Notes: generated by a model from the sequence alone, not told the origin. Positions 9,211 to 18,626 are shown, counted from the stretch's first letter. The stretch: DNA of 64,000 nucleotides from an uncultured Rikenellaceae bacterium (GCA_944325305.1 CALUZO010000013.1:124001-188000); one strand, 5' to 3'. Numbers and translations: made by a program.

Positions 9211-9864
9211 ATGCTGGCAACCCTATTTTTACGGGGCTTTATCATCGGATTGCTTGCTTCGATTCCTTTGGGACCGATAGGTGTGCTGTGTATCCAGCGT
9301 ACACTCAGCAAGAGTCAGAAATCGGGATTTGTTTCGGGAGTCGGTGCCGCTACGGCTGATACGATATTCGCTACGGTAGCCTTTTTTTCGCTTGCCGTAG
9401 TCATGGGCTTCATTCAGAACCATATAATGTTGGTGAAAGTGATAGGTGGGATGTGTGTAATGATAGTGGGGGTCAAAATATTTTTGTCAAATCCGGTGGT
9501 CCAGATACGCCGCAACCGGGCGGGTAAGACAAGTCTTTGGCAGGACTATCTTTCCGTTTTTCTCCTGACGCTCGCCAATCCGGCTTTCATACTCGTTCTG
9601 ATAACTCTCTTCGCCACTTTCGGCATAAGTCATGATATAATTGGCGAATTCAATGGCGGGGTAATAATCACCGGTGTTTTTGCAGGAGCTTCGGCCTGGT
9701 GGTTTCTTTTGACGTTTCTCGTCAGTCTGTTCCGCAAGAGGTTCCGCCCGCGGCACTTGTTGTGGATGAACCGTATAGCAGGTGCGGTTATCGTAGGTCT
9801 CGGAGCCGCAGCCGTACTTACAATGTTCATAAATATTCCTGTAGATGGATTGTTGCAACAATAA
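9211..9864 (+). CDS. LysE family amino acid exporter / translocator
   Basis: A 217-residue inner-membrane protein with about six hydrophobic segments. The N-terminal segment (LLASIPLGPIGVLCIQRTL) and the later LANPAFILVLI are typical of LysE/RhtB exporters. The substrate is unknown. Its 3' end overlaps cmk by 20 nt. It heads a plus-strand operon that appears to run to yidD. Confidence 0.85.
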   Translation: MLATLFLRGFIIGLLASIPLGPIGVLCIQRTLSKSQKSGFVSGVGAATADTIFATVAFFSLAVVMGFIQNHIMLVKVIGGMCVMIVGVKIFLSNPVVQIRRNRAGKTSLWQDYLSVFLLTLANPAFILVLITLFATFGISHDIIGEFNGGVIITGVFAGASAWWFLLTFLVSLFRKRFRPRHLLWMNRIAGAVIVGLGAAAVLTMFINIPVDGLLQQ

Positions 9865-10552
9865 AATAATAATCGCCATAGATGGCTATTCGTCGAGCGG
9901 GAAGAGTACGTTCGCGCGTCGTATAGCAGCCCGGCTCGGTTATATCTTCATAGATACCGGGGCAATGTACCGGGCTGTTACGCTCTATGCACTGGAAAAC
10001 AATGCCGTTGATGCCGACGGTACGGTCGACAAGGATCGTCTTATAGGTATGCTTGACGACATAAAGATAACTTTCAGATTCAATTCTGAACGCGGTGCGA
10101 GCGATGTGTATGTCAACGGCGAGAATGTGGAGGGGAGAATAAGGTCGATAGCTGTCAGCAACCTTGTCAGCAAGGTCAGTTCGATTCCGGAGGTGCGGGA
10201 GAAACTCGTTGCAATACAACAGGAGCTCGGTCGTGACCGGGGTGTGGTTATGGACGGTCGCGATATAGGGACTGTGGTTTTTCCTGATGCGGAGCTCAAG
10301 ATATTCCTCACGGCCGATCCTGCGGTGAGGGCAAAGCGGCGTTACGACGAACTGTCTGCGAAAGGAGAGAGAGTATCGTATGAAGAGATAGAGCGTAATG
10401 TGCGTGATCGTGACCGGGCCGACGAAACCAGAGAGATCTCTCCGCTTCGCAAGGCGGCCGATGCGGTTGTTCTCGACAATAGCCATATGACTCTCGACGA
10501 GCAGATGGAGTGGGTGATGCAAAGGGTCGAAGAAAAAATCAGCCGGCAATGA
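9845..10552 (+). CDS. cmk: Cytidylate kinase Cmk
   Basis: Cmk phosphorylates CMP and dCMP with ATP in pyrimidine nucleotide salvage. The P-loop GYSSSGKST is near residues 14-22, DTGAMYRAVT near 38, and the RDIGTVVFPDA segment near 140. The 235-residue length fits. The start overlaps the LysE-type gene, and the stop overlaps the ispH start as ATGA, indicating translational coupling. The cmk-ispH pair recurs in Bacteroidetes. Confidence 0.95.
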   Translation: MDCCNNKIIIAIDGYSSSGKSTFARRIAARLGYIFIDTGAMYRAVTLYALENNAVDADGTVDKDRLIGMLDDIKITFRFNSERGASDVYVNGENVEGRIRSIAVSNLVSKVSSIPEVREKLVAIQQELGRDRGVVMDGRDIGTVVFPDAELKIFLTADPAVRAKRRYDELSAKGERVSYEEIERNVRDRDRADETREISPLRKAADAVVLDNSHMTLDEQMEWVMQRVEEKISRQ

Positions 10553-11406
10553 GAGTCGAAATAGACGAGAGATCTGGTTTTTGCTTCGGTGTGGTGCGGG
10601 CTATCACTGCGGCAGAGGAGGCGTTGAAACAGGGAAGTATCGTTTCTTTGGGCGATATTGTCCATAATCCGATAGAGATGGGGCGTTTGGGAAAGCTTGG
10701 GTTGCGGTCCATAGATCATACTTCGTTGAGAAATATGCGATGCGGCAAGGTACTTATACGCGCACACGGCGAGCCTCCCGCGACATATGAAGCGGCAAGA
10801 GACAATGGTGTCGAAATCGTAGATGCGACATGTCCGGTCGTGGCCCGGTTGCAAAAATCGGTGAGTAAGGCATACGAAGAGATGCAGGCTGTCAACGGAC
10901 AGGTCGTCATCATAGGTAAAAAGGGACATGCCGAGGTCGAAGGTTTGCTCGGGCATGCCGAAGGCAACGCAATTGTGGTGGAAAATGTGGATGATGTCCG
11001 ACAGATAGATTTCTCCAGGCCTCTTTACGTTTTGTCACAGACGACACAAAGCCCGGTATTGTTTGATGGGATTGTAGATGAAATCCGGAGTCGTGCACAT
11101 GCCGGCATTACGGTGCGGAATACCATTTGCCGCGAAGTTGCCGGAAGAGAAGAGCATATGGCTGAATTTGCACGTTCTTATGATGTGGTGATTTTTGTGA
11201 GCGGGCGGAACAGTTCTAACGGACGGGCGCTTTTCGATGTTTGCTTACAGGCAAATTCGTGCAGCCATATGATCGAGCATGAAGGCGAGTTGAATCGCGA
11301 ATGGTTCGAGAATGCACGTAGCGTCGGTGTGTGCGGAGCTACTTCTACGCCACGCTGGCTTATGGAGCGTGTCAGGGAAAATATAGTTGAGATTAAAAAT
11401 AATTGA
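10549..11406 (+). CDS. ispH: 4-hydroxy-3-methylbut-2-enyl diphosphate reductase IspH
   Basis: IspH makes IPP and DMAPP from HMBPP, the last step of the MEP isoprenoid pathway, using a [4Fe-4S] cluster. The three cluster Cys are visible at residues 12 (GFCFGV), 95 (DATCPVV) and 194 (NTICREV). I chose the ATG that overlaps the cmk stop because an upstream in-frame ATG would add 13 residues lacking family similarity. The resulting 285 residues match the family. Confidence 0.96.
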   Translation: MRVEIDERSGFCFGVVRAITAAEEALKQGSIVSLGDIVHNPIEMGRLGKLGLRSIDHTSLRNMRCGKVLIRAHGEPPATYEAARDNGVEIVDATCPVVARLQKSVSKAYEEMQAVNGQVVIIGKKGHAEVEGLLGHAEGNAIVVENVDDVRQIDFSRPLYVLSQTTQSPVLFDGIVDEIRSRAHAGITVRNTICREVAGREEHMAEFARSYDVVIFVSGRNSSNGRALFDVCLQANSCSHMIEHEGELNREWFENARSVGVCGATSTPRWLMERVRENIVEIKNN

Positions 11407-11413
11407 CGGAATT

Positions 11414-11878
11414 ATGAAATATCTTGGTCGTGCTCTGCACTTTTTGATTAAAATCGTCGTTGTTATATCGCTGGCCTTCGGTGTGATGTATTTAATGGGA
11501 TGGCTCGATGTTGAGCAGGGGCAATTTTGGCATATGATGTTCGATACGCCGAAAGGTTGGATCGTGATGTCGGCTATCGTACTCATATCTGCAATATATC
11601 CTGTTCTGAGTTTTTCGACCGCGTATATCAGAGGGAACTTCGATGACGACAGGAAAGACATGGACTATGTACTCACCCGGATAGGCTACCGACAGGTTTA
11701 TGAAGATAACGACCGTTCGGAGTACCGGGTCAAGAGCATTCTGAAGAGATTGTTCAATCAGTTCGATGACCGCATCGTGGTCAGTCGCAACGGAAGCTAC
11801 ATAACGGTTTCAGGTCTTAAAAAAGAAGTAATGAGGATAGAAAGTCTGTTTACCCAATACAGGCTAAATAACGAATAG
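11414..11878 (+). CDS. Conserved two-helix membrane protein of unknown function
   Basis: I do not recognise a named family. The 154-residue product has two hydrophobic segments, at about residues 8-28 and 46-68, and a charged cytoplasmic-type tail. An in-frame TTG at 11387 would overlap ispH; I prefer the ATG at 11414. It lies 7 nt after ispH and 2 nt before the ctpA-like protease, so it is part of the same transcript. The context offers no specific function. Confidence 0.75.
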   Translation: MKYLGRALHFLIKIVVVISLAFGVMYLMGWLDVEQGQFWHMMFDTPKGWIVMSAIVLISAIYPVLSFSTAYIRGNFDDDRKDMDYVLTRIGYRQVYEDNDRSEYRVKSILKRLFNQFDDRIVVSRNGSYITVSGLKKEVMRIESLFTQYRLNNE

Positions 11879-11880
11879 CT

Positions 11881-13548
11881 ATGTTTAAGAGATTTAAATA
11901 TGCGTTGCTCGGAGCCGCACTACTTGCCGGATGTATATTGGTGACAGGTGCCGCAAAGGACGATTTTGCTTTCGGGAAGAATCTCGAGATATTGGTTAAC
12001 CTTTTCCGTGATATAAGTATGTATTATGTGGACGAGACGGATCCAGACAAATTACTGGAGGATGCCGCCACAGGAATGACGTCGCATCTCGATCCATATA
12101 CGGAATATCTGTCGGCCAAGGATATGGAAGATTTTGCTGCTATTACCAGCGGTAAATACGGTGGCATAGGTGCGGTAATACGCAAGGGAGACGATTATGT
12201 TCTGATAGCCGAGCCCTATGAAGATTCTCCGGCGGACAAGGCCGGGTTACAGGCCGGAGACAAGATACTCTCCATAAACGGTGAAGACGCAAAGGGTCTT
12301 ACAACAGAGGCCGTCAGTTCGAAACTCAAGGGCGATCCCGGAACGGATGTGAAGATCAAGGTTGAGAAGTTCTATACGGGAAAGGAGGAACAGTTGGATA
12401 TCCGTCGCGAACGCATATCCATGCAGCCTGTGCCGTATTACGGGTTTATTTCCGACAGCATCGGTTATATCAAGCATACCGATTTTAGCGAGGATTGCAG
12501 TAAAGAGATGCTCTATGCGCTGATGGAGATGAAAAAAAGCGGCAAACTGAAAGGTTTGGTACTCGATTACCGCAATAACGGAGGCGGAATCATGGACGAG
12601 GCTGTAAAGATACTTTCGATGTTCGTTCCGCGCGGAACGGAGGTGGTAAGCATGAAGGGACGTACGTCGGAATTATCCAAAGTTTATGAAACCGAGACCT
12701 CTCCCGTTGATGTCGAACTTCCGATAGTCGTTTTGGTTAACAGCGGATCCGCTTCGGCGGCAGAGATAGTCGCAGGCGCCATACAGGACCTCGACCGCGG
12801 AGTACTCGTAGGACAGCGGACTTTCGGCAAGGGTTTGGTGCAAACTACAAAACCGGTGGGGTATAACTCATACCTCAAAGTGACTACGGCGAAATATTAT
12901 ATCCCAAGCGGACGATGCATACAGGCAGTGGATTATGCTCACAGGGCAGAGGATGGCAGTGTGCGGAGCGTCCCCGACTCGCTGGTTAAGGAGTTCGCTA
13001 CTGCAGGCGGGCGGAAAGTTTACGACGGCGGCGGAGTGATGCCCGATGTTAGGATGTCGGCGGATTATCTGAGTACCTTTACCGTGCTGACCTATGCCAA
13101 TGGGTATATTGAGGAATTTGTGGATACCTACCTGCGCGCAAATCCGGATGTGGTGGATGCCCAAACCTTCTCGCTCAGTGACGAAGCATACGAGGAGTTC
13201 GTCAGGTTCATGAAGGATAAGGATATGGAGTACAAGTCCGAAACTCTCAAGACATTGAATACGCTGAAAGAAAAGTCGGAACAGGAACTCTATTACGATA
13301 AGATAAAGGATGCCGTGGCGCAGATCGAAACAGAACTGAAGGATGACAAGGAAAGAGACCTGAAACTCTACAAACCGCAACTTACAGACCTTATTGAGGA
13401 CGATATAATTTTGCGGCAGCACTATAGAAAAGGGTTGATACGTCGCGACATATCTGATGACAAGGAGGTGAAAGAGGCCATCCGGATTCTTTCCGATCCG
13501 ACCGAATATAACAGGATCGTCACTTCGCAGGATACCGAACGCAAATAG
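11881..13548 (+). CDS. C-terminal processing peptidase, S41 family (CtpA/Prc type)
   Basis: This is a periplasmic serine protease with a PDZ domain that recognises C-termini. A signal or anchor segment covers residues ~7-25. The PDZ domain follows at about 95-165 (GLQAGDKILSINGED). The S41 core holds Ser290 in SGSASAAE and Lys317 in TFGKGLV, the expected Ser/Lys dyad. A helical, Lys/Glu-rich C-terminal extension takes it to 555 residues. It is 8 nt upstream of a histidine kinase gene. Confidence 0.94.
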   Translation: MFKRFKYALLGAALLAGCILVTGAAKDDFAFGKNLEILVNLFRDISMYYVDETDPDKLLEDAATGMTSHLDPYTEYLSAKDMEDFAAITSGKYGGIGAVIRKGDDYVLIAEPYEDSPADKAGLQAGDKILSINGEDAKGLTTEAVSSKLKGDPGTDVKIKVEKFYTGKEEQLDIRRERISMQPVPYYGFISDSIGYIKHTDFSEDCSKEMLYALMEMKKSGKLKGLVLDYRNNGGGIMDEAVKILSMFVPRGTEVVSMKGRTSELSKVYETETSPVDVELPIVVLVNSGSASAAEIVAGAIQDLDRGVLVGQRTFGKGLVQTTKPVGYNSYLKVTTAKYYIPSGRCIQAVDYAHRAEDGSVRSVPDSLVKEFATAGGRKVYDGGGVMPDVRMSADYLSTFTVLTYANGYIEEFVDTYLRANPDVVDAQTFSLSDEAYEEFVRFMKDKDMEYKSETLKTLNTLKEKSEQELYYDKIKDAVAQIETELKDDKERDLKLYKPQLTDLIEDDIILRQHYRKGLIRRDISDDKEVKEAIRILSDPTEYNRIVTSQDTERK

Positions 13549-13556
13549 GCAAGATC

Positions 13557-14762
13557 ATGGGCACTGGCAAAAGTGGACACGATACCAGATGGTACAAAGC
13601 GGTGTCGAGGAGATTTTCGAAGATGTCCTTCGGCCGTCGTGTTGTCATCATCGTCCTTGGGTTGGCGATCGGTATGACTTCGCTTCTTCTCACCAGCAAC
13701 ATGGCCCGTCAGCTCAGGATCAAGGAGCAAAACGAGGTGGAATTGTGGAAACTCGCCCTCGAACGCACTTTCGATATAAGCAACGACCCGATATGGCAGT
13801 TCATCACTTACAATAACAACAGCATTCCTTTTCTGATAGTGGAGTATTGGGGAGACGAGATCAGGGTCGACCGATCGAAACTGATACCTTCCAAAATATT
13901 GGACGATCCACGACTGCTGCGCAAAGAGATAAAGAAAATGGAATCGGTCAACGAACCTCTCGAGGTCAGGTTCTTCGACGGTCGTACGCTGCATATCTAT
14001 TACGGCGAATCTTTACTGCTTAAAATGCTCGTATGGTTTCCCGTGGTGCAGATTCTCGTGATCATAATATTCATCGTGTTCGGTTTCATAACTTTCAGTT
14101 CGACTAAACAGGATGAACAGAACCGGGTGTGGATAGGTTTGGCCAAGGAGACTGCACATCAATTGGGTACGCCTACATCTTCGTTGCTCGGGTGGGTCGA
14201 ATATCTGAAAAACCAGCCTGTCGACCAAAGTGCAGTGGACGAGATGGGAAAGGATCTTACACGCCTCATGAAAGTGGTCGACCGTTTCTCGAAAATCGGG
14301 TCAGAAACCATTCTCTCTCCGGCGAATATAAACGAGTTGGTGGGCGACAGCGTTCTGTATTTCCGTTCGCGTATTCCGCGCAATGTTACCCTGTCTTATA
14401 ACGGACTGGCCATGTCTCCGGTTCAGTCGATGGTGAATGCGGCACTCTTCGAGTGGGTGGTGGAGAATCTGCTCAAGAACGCACTGGACGCACTGCAAGG
14501 GAAAGGCAATATAGACGTTAAAATATCGACGGACGAAAATAACGTTTATGTAGATGTCTCCGATACGGGCAAAGGTATCGCCAAAGCCAATTTTAAGAGA
14601 ATCTTCGAACCAGGATTCACTACCAAGACACGCGGTTGGGGCCTTGGCCTGTCGCTCAGCAAAAGGATAATAGAAAGCTATCATCACGGCAAGATAGCTG
14701 TACTGGAGTCGGAACCCGGCAAAGGATCTACAATACGTATAACACTGAAACGAAGTTATTAG
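13557..14762 (+). CDS. Orphan membrane sensor histidine kinase
   Basis: A 401-residue kinase with membrane segments near residues 28-46 and 158-180 and a short periplasmic sensor of about 110 residues between them. No clear HAMP domain is seen. The phosphoacceptor is His201 in KETAHQLGTP. The N box (ENLLKNALDAL), G1 (DTGKGIA) and G2 (RGWGLGLSLS) follow. No response regulator gene lies in the operon, so its partner is elsewhere. Confidence 0.92.
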   Translation: MGTGKSGHDTRWYKAVSRRFSKMSFGRRVVIIVLGLAIGMTSLLLTSNMARQLRIKEQNEVELWKLALERTFDISNDPIWQFITYNNNSIPFLIVEYWGDEIRVDRSKLIPSKILDDPRLLRKEIKKMESVNEPLEVRFFDGRTLHIYYGESLLLKMLVWFPVVQILVIIIFIVFGFITFSSTKQDEQNRVWIGLAKETAHQLGTPTSSLLGWVEYLKNQPVDQSAVDEMGKDLTRLMKVVDRFSKIGSETILSPANINELVGDSVLYFRSRIPRNVTLSYNGLAMSPVQSMVNAALFEWVVENLLKNALDALQGKGNIDVKISTDENNVYVDVSDTGKGIAKANFKRIFEPGFTTKTRGWGLGLSLSKRIIESYHHGKIAVLESEPGKGSTIRITLKRSY

Positions 14763-14765
14763 ACA

Positions 14766-15794
14766 ATGTCTGCTCTGATTATCGGCAACGACTCGGCGAA
14801 TAACAACGCTCTTTTTATGACTTCTGGCCTGTCGGGGAGTGCCTCAGGCCAGACTTCCGTTATTCTGCCGCCTGCCGTTGATGGAGATGTCGCGGGTACT
14901 TTCGATAGTCTTGGCACCGTGCAGAATATATTGCCCGACAGCCTTTCGGGTTTGTCTCCGTTGGGCGACAGCCTGCCTGCCGTAGATACGGTTGTCGCGA
15001 GTCAGATCCCAGACACACTGACCGTGACAGCCGGACAAATGTTCGGAGAATTTTCGTACATTCCGCAGAATCTCGTCGGCTCTGGACCAGACAATCTGCC
15101 GTTAACTCTTTTCGCTGACCACCTGCTGACAGACAGCCTTGTTTTTAAGCTTGCAGTCCTGCTGTGCTTTGTCGGATACTGCATAACGCTCTATTTGTAT
15201 CGTCAACAATCTTATTTGCTGTTGGGAGTATTCCGGAGTAAACTCTATGTGGACAACATGCTCGGTGAGCGTAATTACACATTCGATAATTTTCTGAATT
15301 CAATGGTTGTAATCGGTGTTTTGACACTGAGTCTTGCAGTTGTCAAAACAGCCGACATAATGATCGGAACGGACATTCCCGACATGCTGCCGGGTTTGGC
15401 TGTTTCTTTGCTTGCGCCGCTCGTGTGGACTCTTTTCGGGGTTGTATTCTTTTGCCAGAATCTGCTTCTCAAAGCTGCCGGGACGCTGACATACAGCCAT
15501 AAATTCATAGTTCAGCTCCGCTATTTGCGAAAGATATGTTTTTCGGTTTTTGCAGTATTGTTGACTCCGTTTTTTCTCATGTTCTCGATGGCGGCCGCAG
15601 GCAACGGAGCGACGATTCTTTTCGCTATCATTACGATTTTGGTTTCGGTTATGGTAGTTTTCTATGTAGCACGCACCTGCATGCTGTTTGTTGATGAAAA
15701 AATTTCAAAATTGTATTGGTTTTTGTACCTTTGCGGCGTTGAAATTTTTCCCTTTACGTTTCTGCTGATTTCGATGCGGAAATTATTGTCCTGA
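14766..15794 (+). CDS. DUF4271 membrane protein
   Basis: A 342-residue protein. Residues 1-115 are rich in Ser, Gly, Leu, Pro and Asp, with no membrane helix and repeated PDSL/GDSLP-like motifs. Residues ~118-340 hold six or seven membrane helices matching the Bacteroidetes DUF4271 family. The gene immediately precedes hemD, a neighbourhood common in the phylum. Function is unknown. Confidence 0.8.
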   Translation: MSALIIGNDSANNNALFMTSGLSGSASGQTSVILPPAVDGDVAGTFDSLGTVQNILPDSLSGLSPLGDSLPAVDTVVASQIPDTLTVTAGQMFGEFSYIPQNLVGSGPDNLPLTLFADHLLTDSLVFKLAVLLCFVGYCITLYLYRQQSYLLLGVFRSKLYVDNMLGERNYTFDNFLNSMVVIGVLTLSLAVVKTADIMIGTDIPDMLPGLAVSLLAPLVWTLFGVVFFCQNLLLKAAGTLTYSHKFIVQLRYLRKICFSVFAVLLTPFFLMFSMAAAGNGATILFAIITILVSVMVVFYVARTCMLFVDEKISKLYWFLYLCGVEIFPFTFLLISMRKLLS

Positions 15795-15813
15795 TAATGG
15801 ACGGGAATTTAAA

Positions 15814-16770
15814 ATGTTTAAAGTTTTGAAGATAAAGAACATTTTAGTGTCTCAGCCAACCCCCGCAGTGGCAGAGAAGTCTCCCTACTATGAGATCGTC
15901 AAGAAATACGGCACACGTGTTGACTATCGCTCCTTTATAAGGGTCGAAGGTGTAAGTCTCAAGGAATTCAGAAGCCAGAGGGTCGAAATACTCGAGCATA
16001 CGGCAGTCATATTCACAAGTCGTACGACAGTCGACAATTTTTTCAGAATATGCGAAGAGGCACGTATAAGCGTTCCTGAAACGATGAAGTATATCTGCAA
16101 CACCGAGGCCGTAGCTCTCTATCTGCAAAAATATATAGTCTACCGCAAACGCAAGATATCGTTTGCCGATGGCTCCTTCACCAGTTTCATGGAACTTATC
16201 ATGAAATACAAGGACGAGAAGATGCTGCTTGTCCTGTCGGAACCCTATAAGCCCGAGATCGCGGAAACTATGGAGAAACTCAATATGAATTTCGACAAGG
16301 TCATACTTTCGCGGACTGTAAGTGCTGATTTGAGTGATGTGGACCGCTCGAAATACGATATGTTCGTTTTCTTCAGTCCCTCTGAGATAGTGTCGCTCAC
16401 TGCCAATTTCGGTCATGACGACCTGCCTATGATTGCAACCTTTGGAGACGGAACTACACGTGCTGCCATCAACGCAGGCCTTAGGGTAAATGTCAAAGCG
16501 CCAACCCCCGAGGCTCCCTCTATGGCTAAAGCGATAGACATATTTATAGGCAAGATCAATTCGGGCAAGGAGGTTGCTCCGGTTGAATTCCAGGAAAGCA
16601 GGCAGGCCGATGAATTTATAAAAGCTCAGGACTCGAAATCTGCCAGAAAAAGCAAGCAGCGTACATCCTTGAACGGTTCGGCACAACAACCTGAAAAACT
16701 TTCCGGAACACGCGTAAAAGTTTCAGCCAAGACCGGAACGCTTTCCTCTCCTACTAAGGCCAAAGCGTAA
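15814..16770 (+). CDS. hemD: Uroporphyrinogen-III synthase HemD
   Basis: HemD cyclises hydroxymethylbilane to uroporphyrinogen III in tetrapyrrole synthesis. The 318-residue product matches the divergent Bacteroidetes form: KNILVSQPTPA at the N-terminus, FTSRTTVDNFF near residue 70, FFSPSEIVSL near 189 and GDGTTRAAINAG near 213. The last ~55 residues are a basic, Ser/Lys-rich tail outside the catalytic fold. No other hem genes are nearby. Confidence 0.88.
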   Translation: MFKVLKIKNILVSQPTPAVAEKSPYYEIVKKYGTRVDYRSFIRVEGVSLKEFRSQRVEILEHTAVIFTSRTTVDNFFRICEEARISVPETMKYICNTEAVALYLQKYIVYRKRKISFADGSFTSFMELIMKYKDEKMLLVLSEPYKPEIAETMEKLNMNFDKVILSRTVSADLSDVDRSKYDMFVFFSPSEIVSLTANFGHDDLPMIATFGDGTTRAAINAGLRVNVKAPTPEAPSMAKAIDIFIGKINSGKEVAPVEFQESRQADEFIKAQDSKSARKSKQRTSLNGSAQQPEKLSGTRVKVSAKTGTLSSPTKAKA

Positions 16771-16836
16771 ATCGCGAAGGTAATACCTGTCTTTTACCGG
16801 CATGTTTTTGTCGGACAAACAAAAGAATGTAACGCC

Positions 16837-17220
16837 GTGGATAATAACAAACTGCCAAAACAGGAACGGCTTTCGGGGCGCAAACGCATCGGAACACTTT
16901 TTTCTGAAGGCAGCACGGGGTTTGTTTATCCGTTCCGTTATGTGTTTGCGTTGTCCGATGGCGGCAGCGGTGAGGGTAAAGTAAGTATCCTTGTATCTGT
17001 CCCTAAGAAATACCATAAAAGGGCTGTTAGACGTAACAAGTTGCGTCGCCGTACACGCGAATCCTACCGTCTTGGGAAGAGACGTTTGTCGGACAAGGTT
17101 GTAAGTATGGGGAAGCAGGTAGATCTTGCGCTGATATATGTCTCAAAAGAGGTCGAAGAATATAAGACTATAGATAATGCGGTCGGAAAAATCCTCGCAC
17201 AAATCGCCGAGAATATTTAG
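16837..17220 (+). CDS. rnpA: Ribonuclease P protein component RnpA
   Basis: RnpA assists the RNase P ribozyme in maturing tRNA 5' ends. The 127-residue basic protein has the signature [15 protein letters not shown] and the N-terminal [12 protein letters not shown]. It starts with GTG at 16837; no in-frame ATG suits better. It overlaps yidD by 44 nt. The usual neighbour rpmH is absent. Confidence 0.94.
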   Translation: MDNNKLPKQERLSGRKRIGTLFSEGSTGFVYPFRYVFALSDGGSGEGKVSILVSVPKKYHKRAVRRNKLRRRTRESYRLGKRRLSDKVVSMGKQVDLALIYVSKEVEEYKTIDNAVGKILAQIAENI

Positions 17221-17437
17221 GACAATCGTTATTTTCCCGTTTGTAGTATTGATACGTTTTTACCAGTACTGCATATCTCCTTTCGTGCCGAAAGTATGCC
17301 GTTACGAGCCTTCGTGTTCGGTATATGCGGTGGAGGCATTACGTAAACATGGATTGCTCAAAGGCGGCTACCTTGCTGTCAAGCGCATACTTTCATGTAA
17401 TCCGTGGGGGGGAAGCGGATACGATCCCGTACCATAA
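17177..17437 (+). CDS. yidD: Membrane protein insertion efficiency factor YidD
   Basis: YidD helps YidC insert inner-membrane proteins. The 86-residue protein has a membrane-associated N-terminal helix and the hallmark segment FYQYCISPF, followed by [15 protein letters not shown] with its conserved Cys and a [13 protein letters not shown] end. It shares 44 nt with rnpA in another frame. It is the last gene before a strong terminator. Confidence 0.95.
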   Translation: MRSEKSSHKSPRIFRTIVIFPFVVLIRFYQYCISPFVPKVCRYEPSCSVYAVEALRKHGLLKGGYLAVKRILSCNPWGGSGYDPVP

Positions 17438-17465
17438 CAAGGCCCCTTTCGAGGGGCCTTGTTAT
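17434..17465 (+). terminator. Terminator of the LysE-to-yidD operon
   Basis: Fourteen-bp perfect arms (17434-17447, 17452-17465) close a TTCG tetraloop. The left arm begins within the yidD stop region. The convergent SPOR gene ends about 75 nt away. Confidence 0.85.
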
Positions 17466-17540
17466 TATGTGTTTGTTGCCGAGAGTTCCACCGAATTCAT
17501 ACAGCACGCATAAAATGTCAGTGCAGAGGGAATGTTCTCA

Positions 17541-18137
17541 TTAGAATACCCAGGCGCCGTTTTCATTGCTGTCTTCCTGAGGTTGTACTGGGGTGGTCTC
17601 TTCTGTCTCAGGTGTGTCTGTAGCCGGCGCTATTTCAGATTTTTCCTGGTTAGCCAGATATTGGCTCGATCCTATTTCTTTTCCCGGTTTGCCTAACTCT
17701 GACAACTGGATGTCTTCCTGGACTATGAACGGTTTCGATGGGAACAGCTTTTCAGCCTTGGCCTTGAGCATGGTGACCTCGTCGATCGTGAGGCAGTTGC
17801 CTACGAGTACCTTCCAATACGACGTCCTGTCATAAATTACATAAGTGGGGATATCCGGATAATTTTGCTTGAATGTTGCTTCGGCTTCGAAAGCATCGTT
17901 TCGTGCCGATTGGTTTTTCTCCATGAAAATGCACACCCTGTGTCCTTTGACGGTTTGGCTTGTCGGGATAGTCTCCATTTTTTCTATGAATGACCTGGCA
18001 TCTCCGTCTTCGGTTACCGTGGAGCGCACGCCGTACACCGAGTCTGGTTGTGCCAACTTGTAGGTCACGGATCTGGTCCCCTGTGCGCACAGCCACATGG
18101 GGAAGAGAAAAATCAGGGTTAATAGTGTATATCGCAT
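17541..18137 (-). CDS. Secreted SPOR-domain protein
   Basis: A 198-residue protein with a signal peptide (cleaved near residue 20, CAQG). The SPOR-like fold spans about residues 60-145 (GHRVCIFM to SKPFIVQ). A low-complexity Glu/Thr/Pro tail follows. SPOR domains bind peptidoglycan stripped of stem peptides, often at division sites. The gene abuts the lipoprotein gene upstream with no gap, so they are co-transcribed. Confidence 0.82.
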   Translation of the reverse strand: MRYTLLTLIFLFPMWLCAQGTRSVTYKLAQPDSVYGVRSTVTEDGDARSFIEKMETIPTSQTVKGHRVCIFMEKNQSARNDAFEAEATFKQNYPDIPTYVIYDRTSYWKVLVGNCLTIDEVTMLKAKAEKLFPSKPFIVQEDIQLSELGKPGKEIGSSQYLANQEKSEIAPATDTPETEETTPVQPQEDSNENGAWVF

Positions 18138-18626
18138 TTATTCCAACATTTTTTCAATTGCATTGTCATCGAGCCCAATATCTTTAAGAAACTCGGTGAT
18201 AGGCTTGTCTGCAAAGTTAAACTTTTTGCTAAAAATACCGCTTTTGATTGTTATTTCTCCCGTTACGGTCAGTTCGCCCGGCTTTTGGGCCAGTTTGCTC
18301 ATCGAGGCCAGAAGTTGCATCTGGTTGAGCGATATTTTTAGCGGAATGTCAACTATTTCCGAAGTGCGTTTTCGAATGGTTACGTCCTGAGCTTTTATTT
18401 TAGCCAGGGTTTTGGACCCATCTTTGATGATGAGATAGCCGTCGTTGAGGTGAATGTCCTTTCGCGAGCCGTTATCTACGTCGAAGGACAACGTGGCTTC
18501 CGAGTATCCGTTGGTTTCCAATCCTGTGAAACCCTTGATGTCTACTTGTCGCGCTATTTTCCTCGGACCAGCACAAGAGCCCAGGCATAAGCACAGAACC
18601 AATAAGCCGAATATGTATCGTTTCAT
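18138..18626 (-). CDS. LEA type 2-like lipoprotein
   Basis: A 162-residue lipoprotein with lipobox LGSC (Cys at about residue 19). The body alternates beta strands of the LEA14/WHy kind (ATLSFDVDNGSRKDIHLNDG). Such proteins are thought to bind hydrophobic ligands or stabilise envelopes, but the role here is unknown. The start overlaps the menG stop by 4 nt (ATGA). Confidence 0.75.
   Translation of the reverse strand: MKRYIFGLLVLCLCLGSCAGPRKIARQVDIKGFTGLETNGYSEATLSFDVDNGSRKDIHLNDGYLIIKDGSKTLAKIKAQDVTIRKRTSEIVDIPLKISLNQMQLLASMSKLAQKPGELTVTGEITIKSGIFSKKFNFADKPITEFLKDIGLDDNAIEKMLE

Noticed and set aside
15844..16689. 281-residue open frame antisense to hemD
   Set aside because: No recognisable motif, and the plus-strand frame clearly encodes HemD.
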